NCBI RefSeq assembly: GCF_029360765.1
Contig: NZ_JARKNA010000012.1
Coordinates: 62,001-126,000 of the forward strand
DNA: 64,000 nucleotides
Direction: 5' to 3'
DNA from: Terrimonas pollutisoli
GTDB lineage: Bacteria > Bacteroidota > Bacteroidia > Chitinophagales > Chitinophagaceae
Below the pieces are notes generated by a model. The model did not search any database, had not been told where the DNA came from, and saw nothing but the letters and a program-made list of their open reading frames with translations. The translations under genes were made by a program, and so were the position numbers. This document shows, one piece after another, positions 26,679-35,124 of the stretch. Each line of letters opens with the position of its first letter. Position 1 is the first letter of the stretch.

Positions 26679-27212
26679 TTAAGATTCGGTCTTCTGGTCT
26701 TCCTGATTAATGAATCTGCGAAGTCTTTTGATTAGTCGTTGCCTATTGAAGAATTCATCAAAACTATTGGCTATCGGGAAGCTCAATATCCATAGCCCAA
26801 GAGATGTCAAATTCTCAAAGTCGTAGCTTACGGAAAAAAACGCAGTCAACATGAAGAAAATAAATCCGATCAAAGAATAGTAATTCGCTTGCTTCAACTT
26901 TAGAACATAGCCATCGTCTTTAAAATTTTGTTTGAAAGGGAAAGTGAATAGAGGTATCCAAATAAAGAAAAAAAAGTTCTTTTGGAAAAGTGTTAAGTCA
27001 TCTAATATGATGCCCTTAACTGATTTTTCAATCTTTTGCAGCTGGTCTTCCTTATAATTCTTTATCTCATCCTCATCGACTTTTCTTTTTGAAATTTCTT
27101 CCAAAGCAACTGAGACAGCGGTATCAGTATAGTCAAACTTTCTGTCTATAATCTCTAACAACTCTTCGGTTGAAAGCTTCGAATAAGTCTTTTGTAACTC
27201 TTCCCTGGCCAT
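26679..27212 (-). CDS. Membrane protein of unknown function
   Basis: A 177-aa protein. The N-terminal 80 residues are soluble and helical (MAREELQKTYSKLSTEELLEIIDRKFDYTDTAVSVALEEISKRKV), a pattern seen at the start of many Bacteroidota membrane proteins. Hydrophobic stretches lie at about 78-95 (FFFFIWIPLFTFPF) and 113-150 (YSLIGFIFFMLTAFFSV, LGLWILSFPIA). The C-terminus is basic. No known function. Confidence 0.65.
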   Translation of the reverse strand: MAREELQKTYSKLSTEELLEIIDRKFDYTDTAVSVALEEISKRKVDEDEIKNYKEDQLQKIEKSVKGIILDDLTLFQKNFFFFIWIPLFTFPFKQNFKDDGYVLKLKQANYYSLIGFIFFMLTAFFSVSYDFENLTSLGLWILSFPIANSFDEFFNRQRLIKRLRRFINQEDQKTES

Positions 27213-27338
27213 GATAAAATAGCTTACAACACTAAGATTGCTATATAATACGAACTATCCAAATTTTTGTGCCAATGGTTATCGCTACTCATCCATCCGG
27301 CTTTCGTATTAGGACCCGTTTTTTTCAACGAACACTAA
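27213..27338. repeat. Spacer with AACGAACACTAA block
   Basis: The spacer upstream of the 26679 gene holds GATAAAATAGCTTACAACAC directly before the start codon and CCGTTTTTTTCAACGAACAC(TAAGG) ending near 27340. The latter resembles CCTTCTTTTTTAAACGAACA(TTAACC) at 43059-43084, below another minus-strand orphan gene. I read these as copies of one degenerate spacer family. Confidence 0.45.
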
Positions 27339-27372
27339 GGGCAGCGGTAATTCGCTATCCGCAACTAAATAG

Positions 27373-27408
27373 CGACTGAGTCACAGGCGCAGATTTGTGA
27401 CTCAGTCG
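27373..27408. repeat. Perfect 13-bp hairpin without U-tract
   Basis: CGACTGAGTCACA (27373-27385) pairs perfectly with TGTGACTCAGTCG (27396-27408) across a 10-nt loop. It lies about 40 bp beyond the stop of the alpha/beta hydrolase gene. There is no T-run on either side, so it is either an atypical terminator, an mRNA 3'-end stabiliser or a protein-binding palindrome. Confidence 0.7.
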
Positions 27409-27446
27409 TGATAGCTTTGTGTGTTTGAAATTGATAGGCTTATTGC

Positions 27447-28268
27447 TTAAGATTTAATAAAAGCTAAAAGGTCCGCATTTATTTTGGCGGCTTCAGTCGT
27501 TGGCATCCCATGAGGAAAACCGGGATAGGAAATGAGTTTTCCATTCTTCAGCAATTTTATCGCTTTTACTGCAGTAAGCTCAAATGGAACTATCTGGTCA
27601 TCTTCGCCGTGCATTACAAGCACAGGAATATCCACGCTTTTAAGATCTTCTGTAAAATCTGTTTCAGAAAAAACCTTGATGCAATCGTAATGTGCTTTTA
27701 TTGCACCCATCATTCCCTGGCGCCACCAATTATCTCTAACAGCTTGCGATACTTTTGCTCCTTCCCGGTTATAGCCAAAAAATGGCATGGTAAAATCCTG
27801 GAAATACTGAAGTCGTTGTGTAGCGGTGCCAACACGTATTTCATCAAACACGGACATCGGAATACCGTCAGGATTATTTTCTGTTTTTACCATTAATGGC
27901 GTAACCGCACTTATCAATACAGCTTTGGCTACACGGTCTTTGCCATGTTTTGCAACGTAACGAATAACCTCACCACCGCCGGTTGAGTGACCAATGTGTA
28001 CAGAATTTTTTAAATCCAGTGCCTGGGTAAGCTCAGCCACATCTGCTGCATAAGTGTCCATATCATGTCCAATTGCCGTTTGGGTAGATCTTCCATGTCC
28101 CCTGCGATCGTGTGCAATAACTCTAAATCCCTGGTTTAGGAAAAACATCATTTGTGCATCCCAATCATCGCCGGATAAAGGCCAGCCGTGATGAAAAAAA
28201 AGTGGTTGGCCGGTTCCCCAATCTTTGTAATAAATTTCGGTGCCGTCTTTTACTGTAATCTTACTCAT
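27447..28268 (-). CDS. Alpha/beta hydrolase (non-heme chloroperoxidase/arylesterase type)
   Basis: A 273-aa protein of the chloroperoxidase-F group. Catalytic triad visible: nucleophile Ser95 in IGHSTGGGE, Asp in VLVMHGEDDQIVPFE, and His in YPGFPHGMPTT. Oxyanion-region motif LFFHHGWPLSGDDWDAQ. Length is exactly typical. Such enzymes hydrolyse small esters and show perhydrolase (cofactor-free haloperoxidase) activity in vitro; the physiological substrate is unknown. Confidence 0.93.
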   Translation of the reverse strand: MSKITVKDGTEIYYKDWGTGQPLFFHHGWPLSGDDWDAQMMFFLNQGFRVIAHDRRGHGRSTQTAIGHDMDTYAADVAELTQALDLKNSVHIGHSTGGGEVIRYVAKHGKDRVAKAVLISAVTPLMVKTENNPDGIPMSVFDEIRVGTATQRLQYFQDFTMPFFGYNREGAKVSQAVRDNWWRQGMMGAIKAHYDCIKVFSETDFTEDLKSVDIPVLVMHGEDDQIVPFELTAVKAIKLLKNGKLISYPGFPHGMPTTEAAKINADLLAFIKS

Positions 28269-28857
28269 GTTTTTTTGTTTTAGTTTTTGTTAATAGATTT
28301 TTGTAGGTATACTTTTATCTGAATCGAAAAAATTGAATCGACATAGTTGATTTCATTTTTTTATCAGGCAGCAATGTTGACGGCTTGCTATACTGGTATT
28401 GTATGTCTCACCGCAGGCAACGGAGGCCGGCCAGCAGGTGGCAGGTTGATGATGAAATTAACAACAAAAACAGGAAAGAGTTTGGTCAACCCTGTGATAG
28501 CTTATACAAATTCGCCTTTTTTGTATTGCCGGGTAAACATGGCGAACCTCCTGATGAATGATCAATGTTTTTATTGTGCTGAATAGCGAACAGAACGTAT
28601 AATAGTGCGACCCACCTTCAGGATGCCCACAAACTGATTTATCAAACCTTACTATATGAGAATGAATCAGGACACTATTGTTTCTTAAAAGTCACTTATA
28701 ATCGTGTTGTTGGTGAGGGATCATTTGATAGAAAATTCTGGATGGGCTTCGTTTAAGGAATGCCAGACAGGGTTGTCAAGTTTGCCATAGTCCGTTTTCA
28801 TTTGATCCGGCATTAAATAATTGCATTAGTGATCTAATTTGTGCGCTGGCTCTAAAT
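28269..28857. other. Long intergenic region, nothing recognised
   Basis: 589 bp with no supported gene. A plus-strand open frame of 79 codons (28347-28586) has no motif, no clear ribosome-binding site and an atypical composition. A decayed gene is possible, but I could not recognise any family in the three forward or three reverse frames. Confidence 0.5.
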
Positions 28858-29601
28858 TTATCTCATCCAGCCCTCAATCTTGTAGTTCTTCTCAAAAAGT
28901 TTTCGTTCTTTTTTGTCGCTGTCCGATTTATACCAAACTTCAAATCTTGCTGCATACGGTTTTCCCCAATCACCTTCATAAATTGTGAAATCGCTGACAG
29001 TTCCAAATTTCATAAAGCTGTCTGTAGGATTGTAAATTTTTATAGCACTGTTTTCTGCCAATCTGTTTTTTGACAACGGATACTCCTGCGTGATCTCATA
29101 TGCTTTTAAATAGATTGTTCCACTTTCTATCTTGTCTGTCCAGAAGTCATACTTATACAACCCCGGTTGAAAAGAATTGTATAGCTGCAAATCTGTGCTT
29201 GTCCTGGATATGGCCAGTATACTGTCAGAGCGTTGGGAATCCATTCCAAGGTCAATAGGATCGGCAAGCTGGATGTTAACAGGAATTTGAAGATTGTCTG
29301 CCCATTTATCACCATTAACCGTTTCGATAAAGAAAAGCAAAAAGCCGTACAGAACAAAAGCCCCGATAGTACCGCCAAAAAGAAGGCCTGTAAGAATTCC
29401 TTTAAGCCATCTTCTTTTTATCAATTGAAAAAATGTCGAGGCCAGCAATCCGAACAAGGTAATTCCCAGCAGAAGCAAGCTGATAATGCTAAATGCATTG
29501 TTCCTAACTATCTCGCTAGTAATAACGAGTCCGACGGCCACTATCCAAAACAAAACTGGAAGCCACCACTTGTTAAATAAAAATATAAGAGCTTTGATCA
29601 T
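28858..29601 (-). CDS. Membrane-anchored protein of unknown function
   Basis: A 247-aa protein with three hydrophobic helices in the first 100 residues (WWLPVLFWIVAVGLVITSEI, FSIISLLLLGITLFGLLASTFF, GLLFGGTIGAFVLYGFLLFF) and a soluble C-terminal domain of about 145 residues with beta-strand character (SGTIYLKAYEITQEYPLSKN, FTIYEGDWGKPYAARFEVWY). No family recognised. Confidence 0.65.
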   Translation of the reverse strand: MIKALIFLFNKWWLPVLFWIVAVGLVITSEIVRNNAFSIISLLLLGITLFGLLASTFFQLIKRRWLKGILTGLLFGGTIGAFVLYGFLLFFIETVNGDKWADNLQIPVNIQLADPIDLGMDSQRSDSILAISRTSTDLQLYNSFQPGLYKYDFWTDKIESGTIYLKAYEITQEYPLSKNRLAENSAIKIYNPTDSFMKFGTVSDFTIYEGDWGKPYAARFEVWYKSDSDKKERKLFEKNYKIEGWMR

Positions 29602-29613
29602 AGTTTTTAGTTA

Positions 29614-29723
29614 CCGACAAATATAATAACACGCACAGGTTGCTCAGCAAATGCTCAATAGAATTGCCGGACGTTGAAGTGTGCGACAGACGATGATAGT
29701 AGCAATGCAGCTGGTTACATAAT
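29614..29723. repeat. Spacer repeat copies (ACACGCACAGGTT and GACGATGATAGTAG blocks)
   Basis: Upstream of the 28858 gene the plus strand holds ATATAATAACACGCACAGGT (29621-29640), similar to the blocks at 25198 and 26501, and the 35-bp block 29689-29723 that matches 23006-23040 at 27 positions. Confidence 0.55.
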
Positions 29724-29741
29724 CCTTCGTCAAGCTCAGGA

Positions 29742-31439
29742 TCAAATATTTCCCTTCTTCAACTCCCCTACTGCATAATCACAAGCTCTTGCCGTGAGTG
29801 CCATATATGTCAACGAAGGATTTAAACAGGAACCGGAAGTCATACAGGAACCATCGGTGATGAAGATGTTGGGCACTTCGTGCATTTGATTGTATTGATT
29901 CAGCACAGAAGTCTTTTTATCACGGCCCATGCGGGCAATACCCATTTCGTGATTGGCATTGCCGGGAAAGGAAATGCTGCCATTCGCTTTTATGTTTTTA
30001 AAACCGGTTGCTTCCAGCATTTCAGCGGCGGTAGCCCTTATATCTTCATGCATGGCTTTTTCATTGTCTCTAAAGGAACAATCGATCGCCAGCAAGGGCC
30101 GTCCCCACTGATCTTTTTTAGTGCTGTCGAGTATGATGCGGTTATCCATATAGGGAAGACATTCACCAAATGCATAAAGCCCCATTTTCCACGGCCCCGG
30201 CTCACTAATGGCCTCTTTAAAGGCAGCACCTATACCGTCGCCCTGTTGCCGACGCCGGTAAGCACTGCCACCAAAATGATAACCGCGGATAAAGCCGGGA
30301 TGTTTTTCCTGCACATTGCGAAAGCGGGGAATATAAATGCTGTTGGGCCGGCGGCCATAATAATACATTTCTTCAAATCCCTCGACATCAGCAGTGATGG
30401 AAAGTCCCTTGTGATGGTCCATCAGGTTGCGGCCTACCTGGTCACTTCCATTCCCCAGCCCGTTGGGGAAACGATTGGAAATGGAGTTGAGTAATATGAA
30501 CGCCGTGCCTACGGTAGATGCATTCAGGAAAATGATCTTCGCAAAAAACTCTTCGGTTTGTTTGCTTTCCGTATCAATGATCTCTACACCAGTTGCCTGT
30601 TGCCTTTGTTCATCATACAATACCTTATTCACCAGAGAGTGTGGCCTTACAGTTAAGTTACCTGTGGCAAATGCCGCCGGCATGGTACTGGCATTGGTAC
30701 TGAAATAAGCGCCATAGGGACAACCGCGATGACAAAGATTACGGGCCTGGCATTGTCCCCTGCCCTTTACTGGTTGCGTAAGGTTGGCCGTGCGCCCCAT
30801 GATGACTTTGCGGTCATGATAATTGGTTTCAACTTTTTGTTTGAAAAATTTTTCAACGCTGTTCATTTCAAACGGTGGCTGAAAAATGCCATCGGGTATC
30901 ACCGGTATACCATCACGATTACCACTTACGCCAATGAATGATTCGACATAGTCATACCATGGCGCCAGGTCTTTGTAACGAATGGGCCAGTCAACACCGT
31001 GGCCGTCACGAAGGTTGGCTTCAAAATCCAAATCGCTCCACCGGTAGCAGGCCCTTGCCCACAACAACGAGCGGCCGCCGACAATATCTCCCCTTATCCA
31101 GTCGAAACGTTTTGTTTCCGTATAGGGATTTTCCAGGTCGTTTATATAAAAATGTTTGTTGTCTTCTGCAAAGGAGTAATGACGGCTTTGTATGAAATAT
31201 TGCTGCTTGTCCTGCAGCGTAAGTGAATTGCGATGCCGGAAATCCCAACTGTTCATGGTAGCCGTGGGATAATTAGGATGTTCGATCGGACGGCCCCGTT
31301 CGAGCATTAATACTTTCAATCCTTTTTCACAAAGTTCCTTGGCGGCCCAGCCACCACTGATGCCGGAGCCAACGACAATGGCATCGTAAGTGTTTTGTTG
31401 TTTTGCTTTTGTATTTATCAATGGCGGATCACCGGGCAT
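29742..31439 (-). CDS. GMC-family oxidoreductase
   Basis: A 565-aa flavoprotein. The FAD-binding Rossmann motif is VVGSGISGGWAAKELCEKG (GSGISG 24-29), followed by VLMLERGRP. A cluster CQARNLCHRGCPYGAYFSTN with several Cys is typical of the gluconate/2-keto and sugar-3-dehydrogenase type of GMC enzymes. The C-terminus has NHEMGIARMG and IFITDGSCMTSGSCLNPSLTYMALTARA, holding the active-site His/Asn region. Such enzymes usually oxidise sugars or polyols with a small subunit (gluconate 2-dehydrogenase subunit 3 type) encoded beside them; none is present here. Confidence 0.92.
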   Translation of the reverse strand: MPGDPPLINTKAKQQNTYDAIVVGSGISGGWAAKELCEKGLKVLMLERGRPIEHPNYPTATMNSWDFRHRNSLTLQDKQQYFIQSRHYSFAEDNKHFYINDLENPYTETKRFDWIRGDIVGGRSLLWARACYRWSDLDFEANLRDGHGVDWPIRYKDLAPWYDYVESFIGVSGNRDGIPVIPDGIFQPPFEMNSVEKFFKQKVETNYHDRKVIMGRTANLTQPVKGRGQCQARNLCHRGCPYGAYFSTNASTMPAAFATGNLTVRPHSLVNKVLYDEQRQQATGVEIIDTESKQTEEFFAKIIFLNASTVGTAFILLNSISNRFPNGLGNGSDQVGRNLMDHHKGLSITADVEGFEEMYYYGRRPNSIYIPRFRNVQEKHPGFIRGYHFGGSAYRRRQQGDGIGAAFKEAISEPGPWKMGLYAFGECLPYMDNRIILDSTKKDQWGRPLLAIDCSFRDNEKAMHEDIRATAAEMLEATGFKNIKANGSISFPGNANHEMGIARMGRDKKTSVLNQYNQMHEVPNIFITDGSCMTSGSCLNPSLTYMALTARACDYAVGELKKGNI

Positions 31440-31541
31440 GATAGTTTCAGGGTTTGATGTTTTAAGGTTTGAGGTTAGATGTTCTCACTTCTCTCTTTTC
31501 ACTTTTGACTTTTACTTCGCACAACTCCCCTCTTTTCTTCT
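31440..31541. repeat. Pyrimidine-rich simple repeat in the spacer
   Basis: Plus strand begins GTTTCAGGGTTTGATGTTTT and AAGGTTTGAGGTTAGATG, then CTCACTTCTCTCTTTTCACT and TTTGACTTTTACTTC. Similar tracts fill the hemB-hemL and hemJ-hemH spacers. No gene. Confidence 0.6.
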
Positions 31542-32459
31542 TCACTTTTTAAAATGCTTTTTCATTGCCAGCGGATAATCGGCGAAAGCGATCTCCGGAT
31601 CTAATAATTCGGGATGCCAGAGCTTTTCCCATTCAAAACTAAAATAGCCTTTGTAGTTATCTTTTGCCAGCGCATCAATGGCTTCAAAGATGGGCACTTC
31701 ACCCTGTCCCAATAAAACATACTGCGGTTTTCCATCCACCAGCTTTGCATCCTTGATATGCGTGTGGTGAATGTATTTCTTCAATTGCTGATACATAGCG
31801 GTCGGCGACTCCTTCGTAACCGTCCACATATTGCAGGGATCCCATACCAGGCCCACATGCGAATGAGAAGCTGCTTGCATAATACCGGCCAGGTCTTCTG
31901 TCTTTACTACTTCCCCATGTGTTTCCATCAACACTTTTACATTGCGGGATTTCCCATACTCACCCAATTCCAGCAATCCTTTTGCAATGAGATCCATAGT
32001 TTGTTGTTTCTCCTGGTCCCTGGGAAAATTATTGGGATACACCCGGATGAACGGACAGTTGATCTGCCGGGCAAGATCGATGAACTTGCGGCCATCATCT
32101 AAATTCTTTTTTCTTTCTGCTTCATTGGCGAAATGCAAAGTGGCTGATGAGCCCAGGTTGACAAATACCAGTCCTTTTTCTTTCATCATGGTCATCGTTG
32201 CCGCTCTCTTTTCCTCCGTGGCAAAGGGTTCGGCTTTGGTAAGATCGATCTGTCTGAGTATTCCTCTTATCTCCAAACCTTTGAAACCGTGCTTGACAGC
32301 GAAATCCGTGATCTGCTCGAATGTCCAGTCAGGGCAACCCAATGTTGAAAACGAAAGCAGCGGGTTGTATTTTTTTGTAGTAAACGAACTACCTAGTAAT
32401 GCAGCAGCGGTCAGCGTAGCGGATGTTTGTAAAAATTGCCGGCGGGTTGATAGATGCAT
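31542..32459 (-). CDS. Tat-exported sugar phosphate isomerase/epimerase-like TIM-barrel protein
   Basis: A 305-aa AP-endonuclease-2-superfamily protein. It starts with a twin-arginine signal (MHLSTRRQFLQTSATLTAAALLG). The barrel shows the usual pattern: FSTLGCPDWTFEQITDFAVKHGFKGLEIRG, FIRVYPNNF, VKVLMETHGEVVKTED (Glu metal ligand), VGLVWDPCNMW (Asp), IHHTHIKDAKLVDGKPQYVLLGQGEV (His, Asp) and GYFSFEWEKLWHPEL (Glu). Metal-dependent isomerase or epimerase of sugars, or of 3-keto-sugars given the GMC gene next door; it is outside the cytoplasm. Confidence 0.9.
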   Translation of the reverse strand: MHLSTRRQFLQTSATLTAAALLGSSFTTKKYNPLLSFSTLGCPDWTFEQITDFAVKHGFKGLEIRGILRQIDLTKAEPFATEEKRAATMTMMKEKGLVFVNLGSSATLHFANEAERKKNLDDGRKFIDLARQINCPFIRVYPNNFPRDQEKQQTMDLIAKGLLELGEYGKSRNVKVLMETHGEVVKTEDLAGIMQAASHSHVGLVWDPCNMWTVTKESPTAMYQQLKKYIHHTHIKDAKLVDGKPQYVLLGQGEVPIFEAIDALAKDNYKGYFSFEWEKLWHPELLDPEIAFADYPLAMKKHFKK

Positions 32460-32682
32460 CGGGTTATTTTATTTATGATAATGAATAGGGTTCAATTTAA
32501 GGCAAACTGGTAAAACTTTTTCGGGGCATGATGAAATAGTGAAAAATGTTTTTATGCATCTACCCGAAAATATTGATGGGTTTAAATGCCGTTCTATCTT
32601 CGGTTCGAATGATCGGTTGCCTGTGGAGGCTTATTACAAGGGAGTAGTTTTCGATTTGTATCAGACAAAGCGATTTAATAAC

Positions 32683-33399
32683 CTAATACTTTTCTTTTGT
32701 CCACACCTCATCGATCGGATCGCCCTTCGAGCTTTTGCCGGAGTGATTCCAAACACCATCCTTCACTTTTCCGTCGAAGGATAAGGAAGCTCCTACCCTG
32801 CTGTTGTCGCGGGAAAAGAATTCGATGTGCTCGGTATATTTTCCATCGGCAAACGTGTAGGTACCGCCGCCGGTTCCGAAAAACTCTTTGGTGGCCGGGT
32901 TGATAGCCATCCATTGAAAACGTGTTGATGAAAGAAGTTTAAGCGTTTTGCGATCGCCTCTTTTCATTTCATTCATCTTGCCACCCACCATGCGACCGGT
33001 GATGCGCCATACTCCTGCCAGTTTATCGTTACCGCCGTCGAGTCTTGCCCAAACCTGGCTTTGCCCGTTGATATCAGCCGTTAATTTATCATTGCTGATT
33101 GCGTGGCTATATTTTTTGTCCGTGCCGATATTTTCTTCGACGCGGCTGTCGAATTCGATTTTGATATGTAACTCTCTGCCGGTTGTTTTATAAATGCCAC
33201 CGTAAGTACCGATGAATTTCTTGTTGCCTTTGTCAAAAATAGAATGGGAGAAATAGCCGTCTTCAAAAACCAGCACTTCCTCAACAGTACCTTGTTGCAA
33301 ATGCCAGGCCCCTGTTAATGCAGGTGATGAGGGTTGGAAACTTTGCAACGATAAAACAATACCGCTAAGAAGCAGGATAGCAAGCATTCGGAGTTTCAT
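32683..33399 (-). CDS. Secreted protein with internal duplication (DUF4488-like)
   Basis: A 238-aa protein with a signal peptide (MKLRMLAILLLSGIVLSLQSFQ). It contains two lipocalin-like halves that resemble each other: LTGAWHLQQGTVEEVLVFEDGYFSHSIF..GTYGGIYKTTGRELHIKIEFDSR and LAGVWRITGRMV..TRFQWMAINPAT..GTGGGTYTFADGKYTEHIEFFSR. Looks like the DUF4488 membrane-or-secreted family. Beta-barrel ligand binding is inferred; function unknown. Confidence 0.72.
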   Translation of the reverse strand: MKLRMLAILLLSGIVLSLQSFQPSSPALTGAWHLQQGTVEEVLVFEDGYFSHSIFDKGNKKFIGTYGGIYKTTGRELHIKIEFDSRVEENIGTDKKYSHAISNDKLTADINGQSQVWARLDGGNDKLAGVWRITGRMVGGKMNEMKRGDRKTLKLLSSTRFQWMAINPATKEFFGTGGGTYTFADGKYTEHIEFFSRDNSRVGASLSFDGKVKDGVWNHSGKSSKGDPIDEVWTKEKY

Positions 33400-33448
33400 A
33401 AAAAACGGGTTGATGAATGTTAAAGTTAAGCAATCATGTTTTCTTTGT

Positions 33449-33491
33449 TTTCACGCAAAGACGCAAAGAAAAGAACACGCAAAGAAGAAAC
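33449..33491. repeat. Short A-rich dispersed repeat (CACGCAAAGA type)
   Basis: Plus strand TTCACGCAAAGACGCAAAGA then AAAGAACACGCAAAGAAG. Same family as the CACAAAGAACACAAAG repeat at 24077-24165. Confidence 0.5.
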
Positions 33492-33558
33492 ATAATAGAA
33501 ATGCCTTCCATTGAGAAGGCACTTCACTTACATCATAATAATCCCATTAATCTTATAA

Positions 33559-33579
33559 ACCTGCTTGCCGGAAGCAGGT
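33559..33579 (-). terminator. Hairpin after thiolase gene
   Basis: ACCTGCTT (33559-33566) pairs with AAGCAGGT (33572-33579) over a 5-nt loop just past the thiolase stop; on the minus strand it is followed by TTATAAG, a weak U-tract. Confidence 0.5.
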
Positions 33580-33585
33580 CATGGT

Positions 33586-34764
33586 TCAGACATTTTCAAT
33601 CACCATGGCAGAGGCGCCGCCCCCACCATTGCAAATCCCTGCCGCACCATATCTGGCTTTGTTTTGTTTTAAGACGTTGATCAGCGTTACAATGATCCTG
33701 GCACCGCTTGCACCCAATGGATGGCCGAGTGATACAGCACCACCGTGTACATTTACTTTAGCAGGATCCAGTTTCATCCGTTTACTGTTTTCGATACCTA
33801 CTACCGCAAAAGCTTCGTTCAATTCCCAGTAACTGATATCCTCCATTTTTAGCCCTGCTTTCTTCACGGCTTTGGGTACGGCTACGGCAGGTGTTGTGGT
33901 AAACCACTCGGGCGCCTGCTCTGCATCCGCATACGAAAGAATTTTTGCGATAGGCTTCAATCCCAGTTCTTCTGCTTTTTCTTTACTCATCAGCACTAGC
34001 GCAGCTGCGCCATCATTCATCGTACTGGCATTGGCGGCAGTCACCGTTCCCCCTTTTTCAAAAGCCGGGCTTAGCGAAGGAATTTTATCAAACTTTACAT
34101 TAAATGGTTCTTCGTCTTTTGCGAATACAACGGGATCACCTTTGCGCTGTGGTATTTCAACGGGAATCACTTCATCAGCAAAAACACCTTTTTCCCAGGC
34201 GGCTTGTGAACGCTTATAGCTTTCAATAGCAAATGCATCCTGCTCTTCACGACTGATACCGCATTCTTTTGCACATAGCTCGGCGGCATTGCCCATCGCT
34301 TTACCGTCATAAACGTCGGTGAGTCCGTCTTTGGCAAGCCCATCGATAAAAGACGAATTGCCATATTTATTCCCCCAGCGCAAGGCCTCGGCATAAAAAG
34401 GGACATTGCTCATACTTTCCATGCCTCCCGCTACTACGATATCCGCATCGCCTAATGCAATACTTTGTGCGGCCTGCGATATGGCTTTCATGCCACTGGC
34501 ACAAACTTTATTGACCGTAGTACAATTCACTTCGTTGGGGAGACCGGCAAATTTTGCCGCCTGGCGGGCAGGCGCCTGACCAAGATTGGCCTGCAGAACA
34601 CAGCCCATCAAAACATCCTGGACCTGTTCTGGCTGAATACCTGCTTTTTGTAAAGCCATTTTGATAGCTGCTGCACCGAGTTGTGGAGCTGATAAACTTT
34701 TTAAACTTCCGCCAAAACTCCCCATAGGTGTACGAACGGCGGAGATAATATAAACTTCCTTCAT
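33586..34764 (-). CDS. Acetyl-CoA C-acyltransferase (thiolase)
   Basis: A 392-aa thiolase II that condenses or cleaves acyl-CoA in the cytoplasm. The ATG at 34764 (MKEVYIISAVRTPMGSFGGS) is the family start; an upstream ATG at 34788 adds eight unlikely residues. Active-site residues: Cys88 in NKVCASGMKA, His in GGAVSLGHPLGASGARI and Cys in GICNGGGGASAMVIE. Full length. Acts in acetoacetyl-CoA formation or fatty-acid/ketone-body breakdown; single gene here so the pathway cannot be assigned. Confidence 0.95.
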   Translation of the reverse strand: MKEVYIISAVRTPMGSFGGSLKSLSAPQLGAAAIKMALQKAGIQPEQVQDVLMGCVLQANLGQAPARQAAKFAGLPNEVNCTTVNKVCASGMKAISQAAQSIALGDADIVVAGGMESMSNVPFYAEALRWGNKYGNSSFIDGLAKDGLTDVYDGKAMGNAAELCAKECGISREEQDAFAIESYKRSQAAWEKGVFADEVIPVEIPQRKGDPVVFAKDEEPFNVKFDKIPSLSPAFEKGGTVTAANASTMNDGAAALVLMSKEKAEELGLKPIAKILSYADAEQAPEWFTTTPAVAVPKAVKKAGLKMEDISYWELNEAFAVVGIENSKRMKLDPAKVNVHGGAVSLGHPLGASGARIIVTLINVLKQNKARYGAAGICNGGGGASAMVIENV

Positions 34765-35124
34765 ATGGTTTTTAAAATTGAGGGGCAAAGATAACGATTG
34801 TTAGTATAGTAATTAGCCCGGCAGCAGGTCTGTTAAACGCCAGCTATTTCCAGGCATACAAGAACGAAAATTGTTAATAATTCTCAATAAATGCTGGCCG
34901 TTGCTTTTTCACCACCGATCAAAATTGCCATGGAGTGATGATTTTTTTTCACAGCCGGCCTGCATGTATCATCAATAGTGGCTTATAAATTCATATTAAA
35001 ATAAAGCTGTAATTTAACTGTGTCTTAATGTACTCCCGGTCCTGATCCCGTCCTAAACTATCCGGCAAAATCAAGCTTATTCCGGCTGGCATAATTTTTT
35101 AAGGTATTTATAAAAACAACGATC
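34765..35124. other. Intergenic region, nothing recognised
   Basis: About 360 bp between the divergent thiolase gene and the DDLVH-repeat small protein gene. AT-rich near 34980-35010. Presumed to hold two promoters; no gene or strong structure seen. Confidence 0.5.

Noticed and set aside
28347..28586. A 79-aa plus-strand protein
   Set aside because: No homology signal, no ribosome-binding site, and odd residue composition; left as unannotated intergenic DNA.
21384..29741. A true integron with attC sites
   Set aside because: No integrase gene and no clear canonical 7-bp core sites (GTTRRRY/RYYYAAC) paired as in attC were found; only loosely similar spacer blocks are seen, so it is reported as cassette-like.
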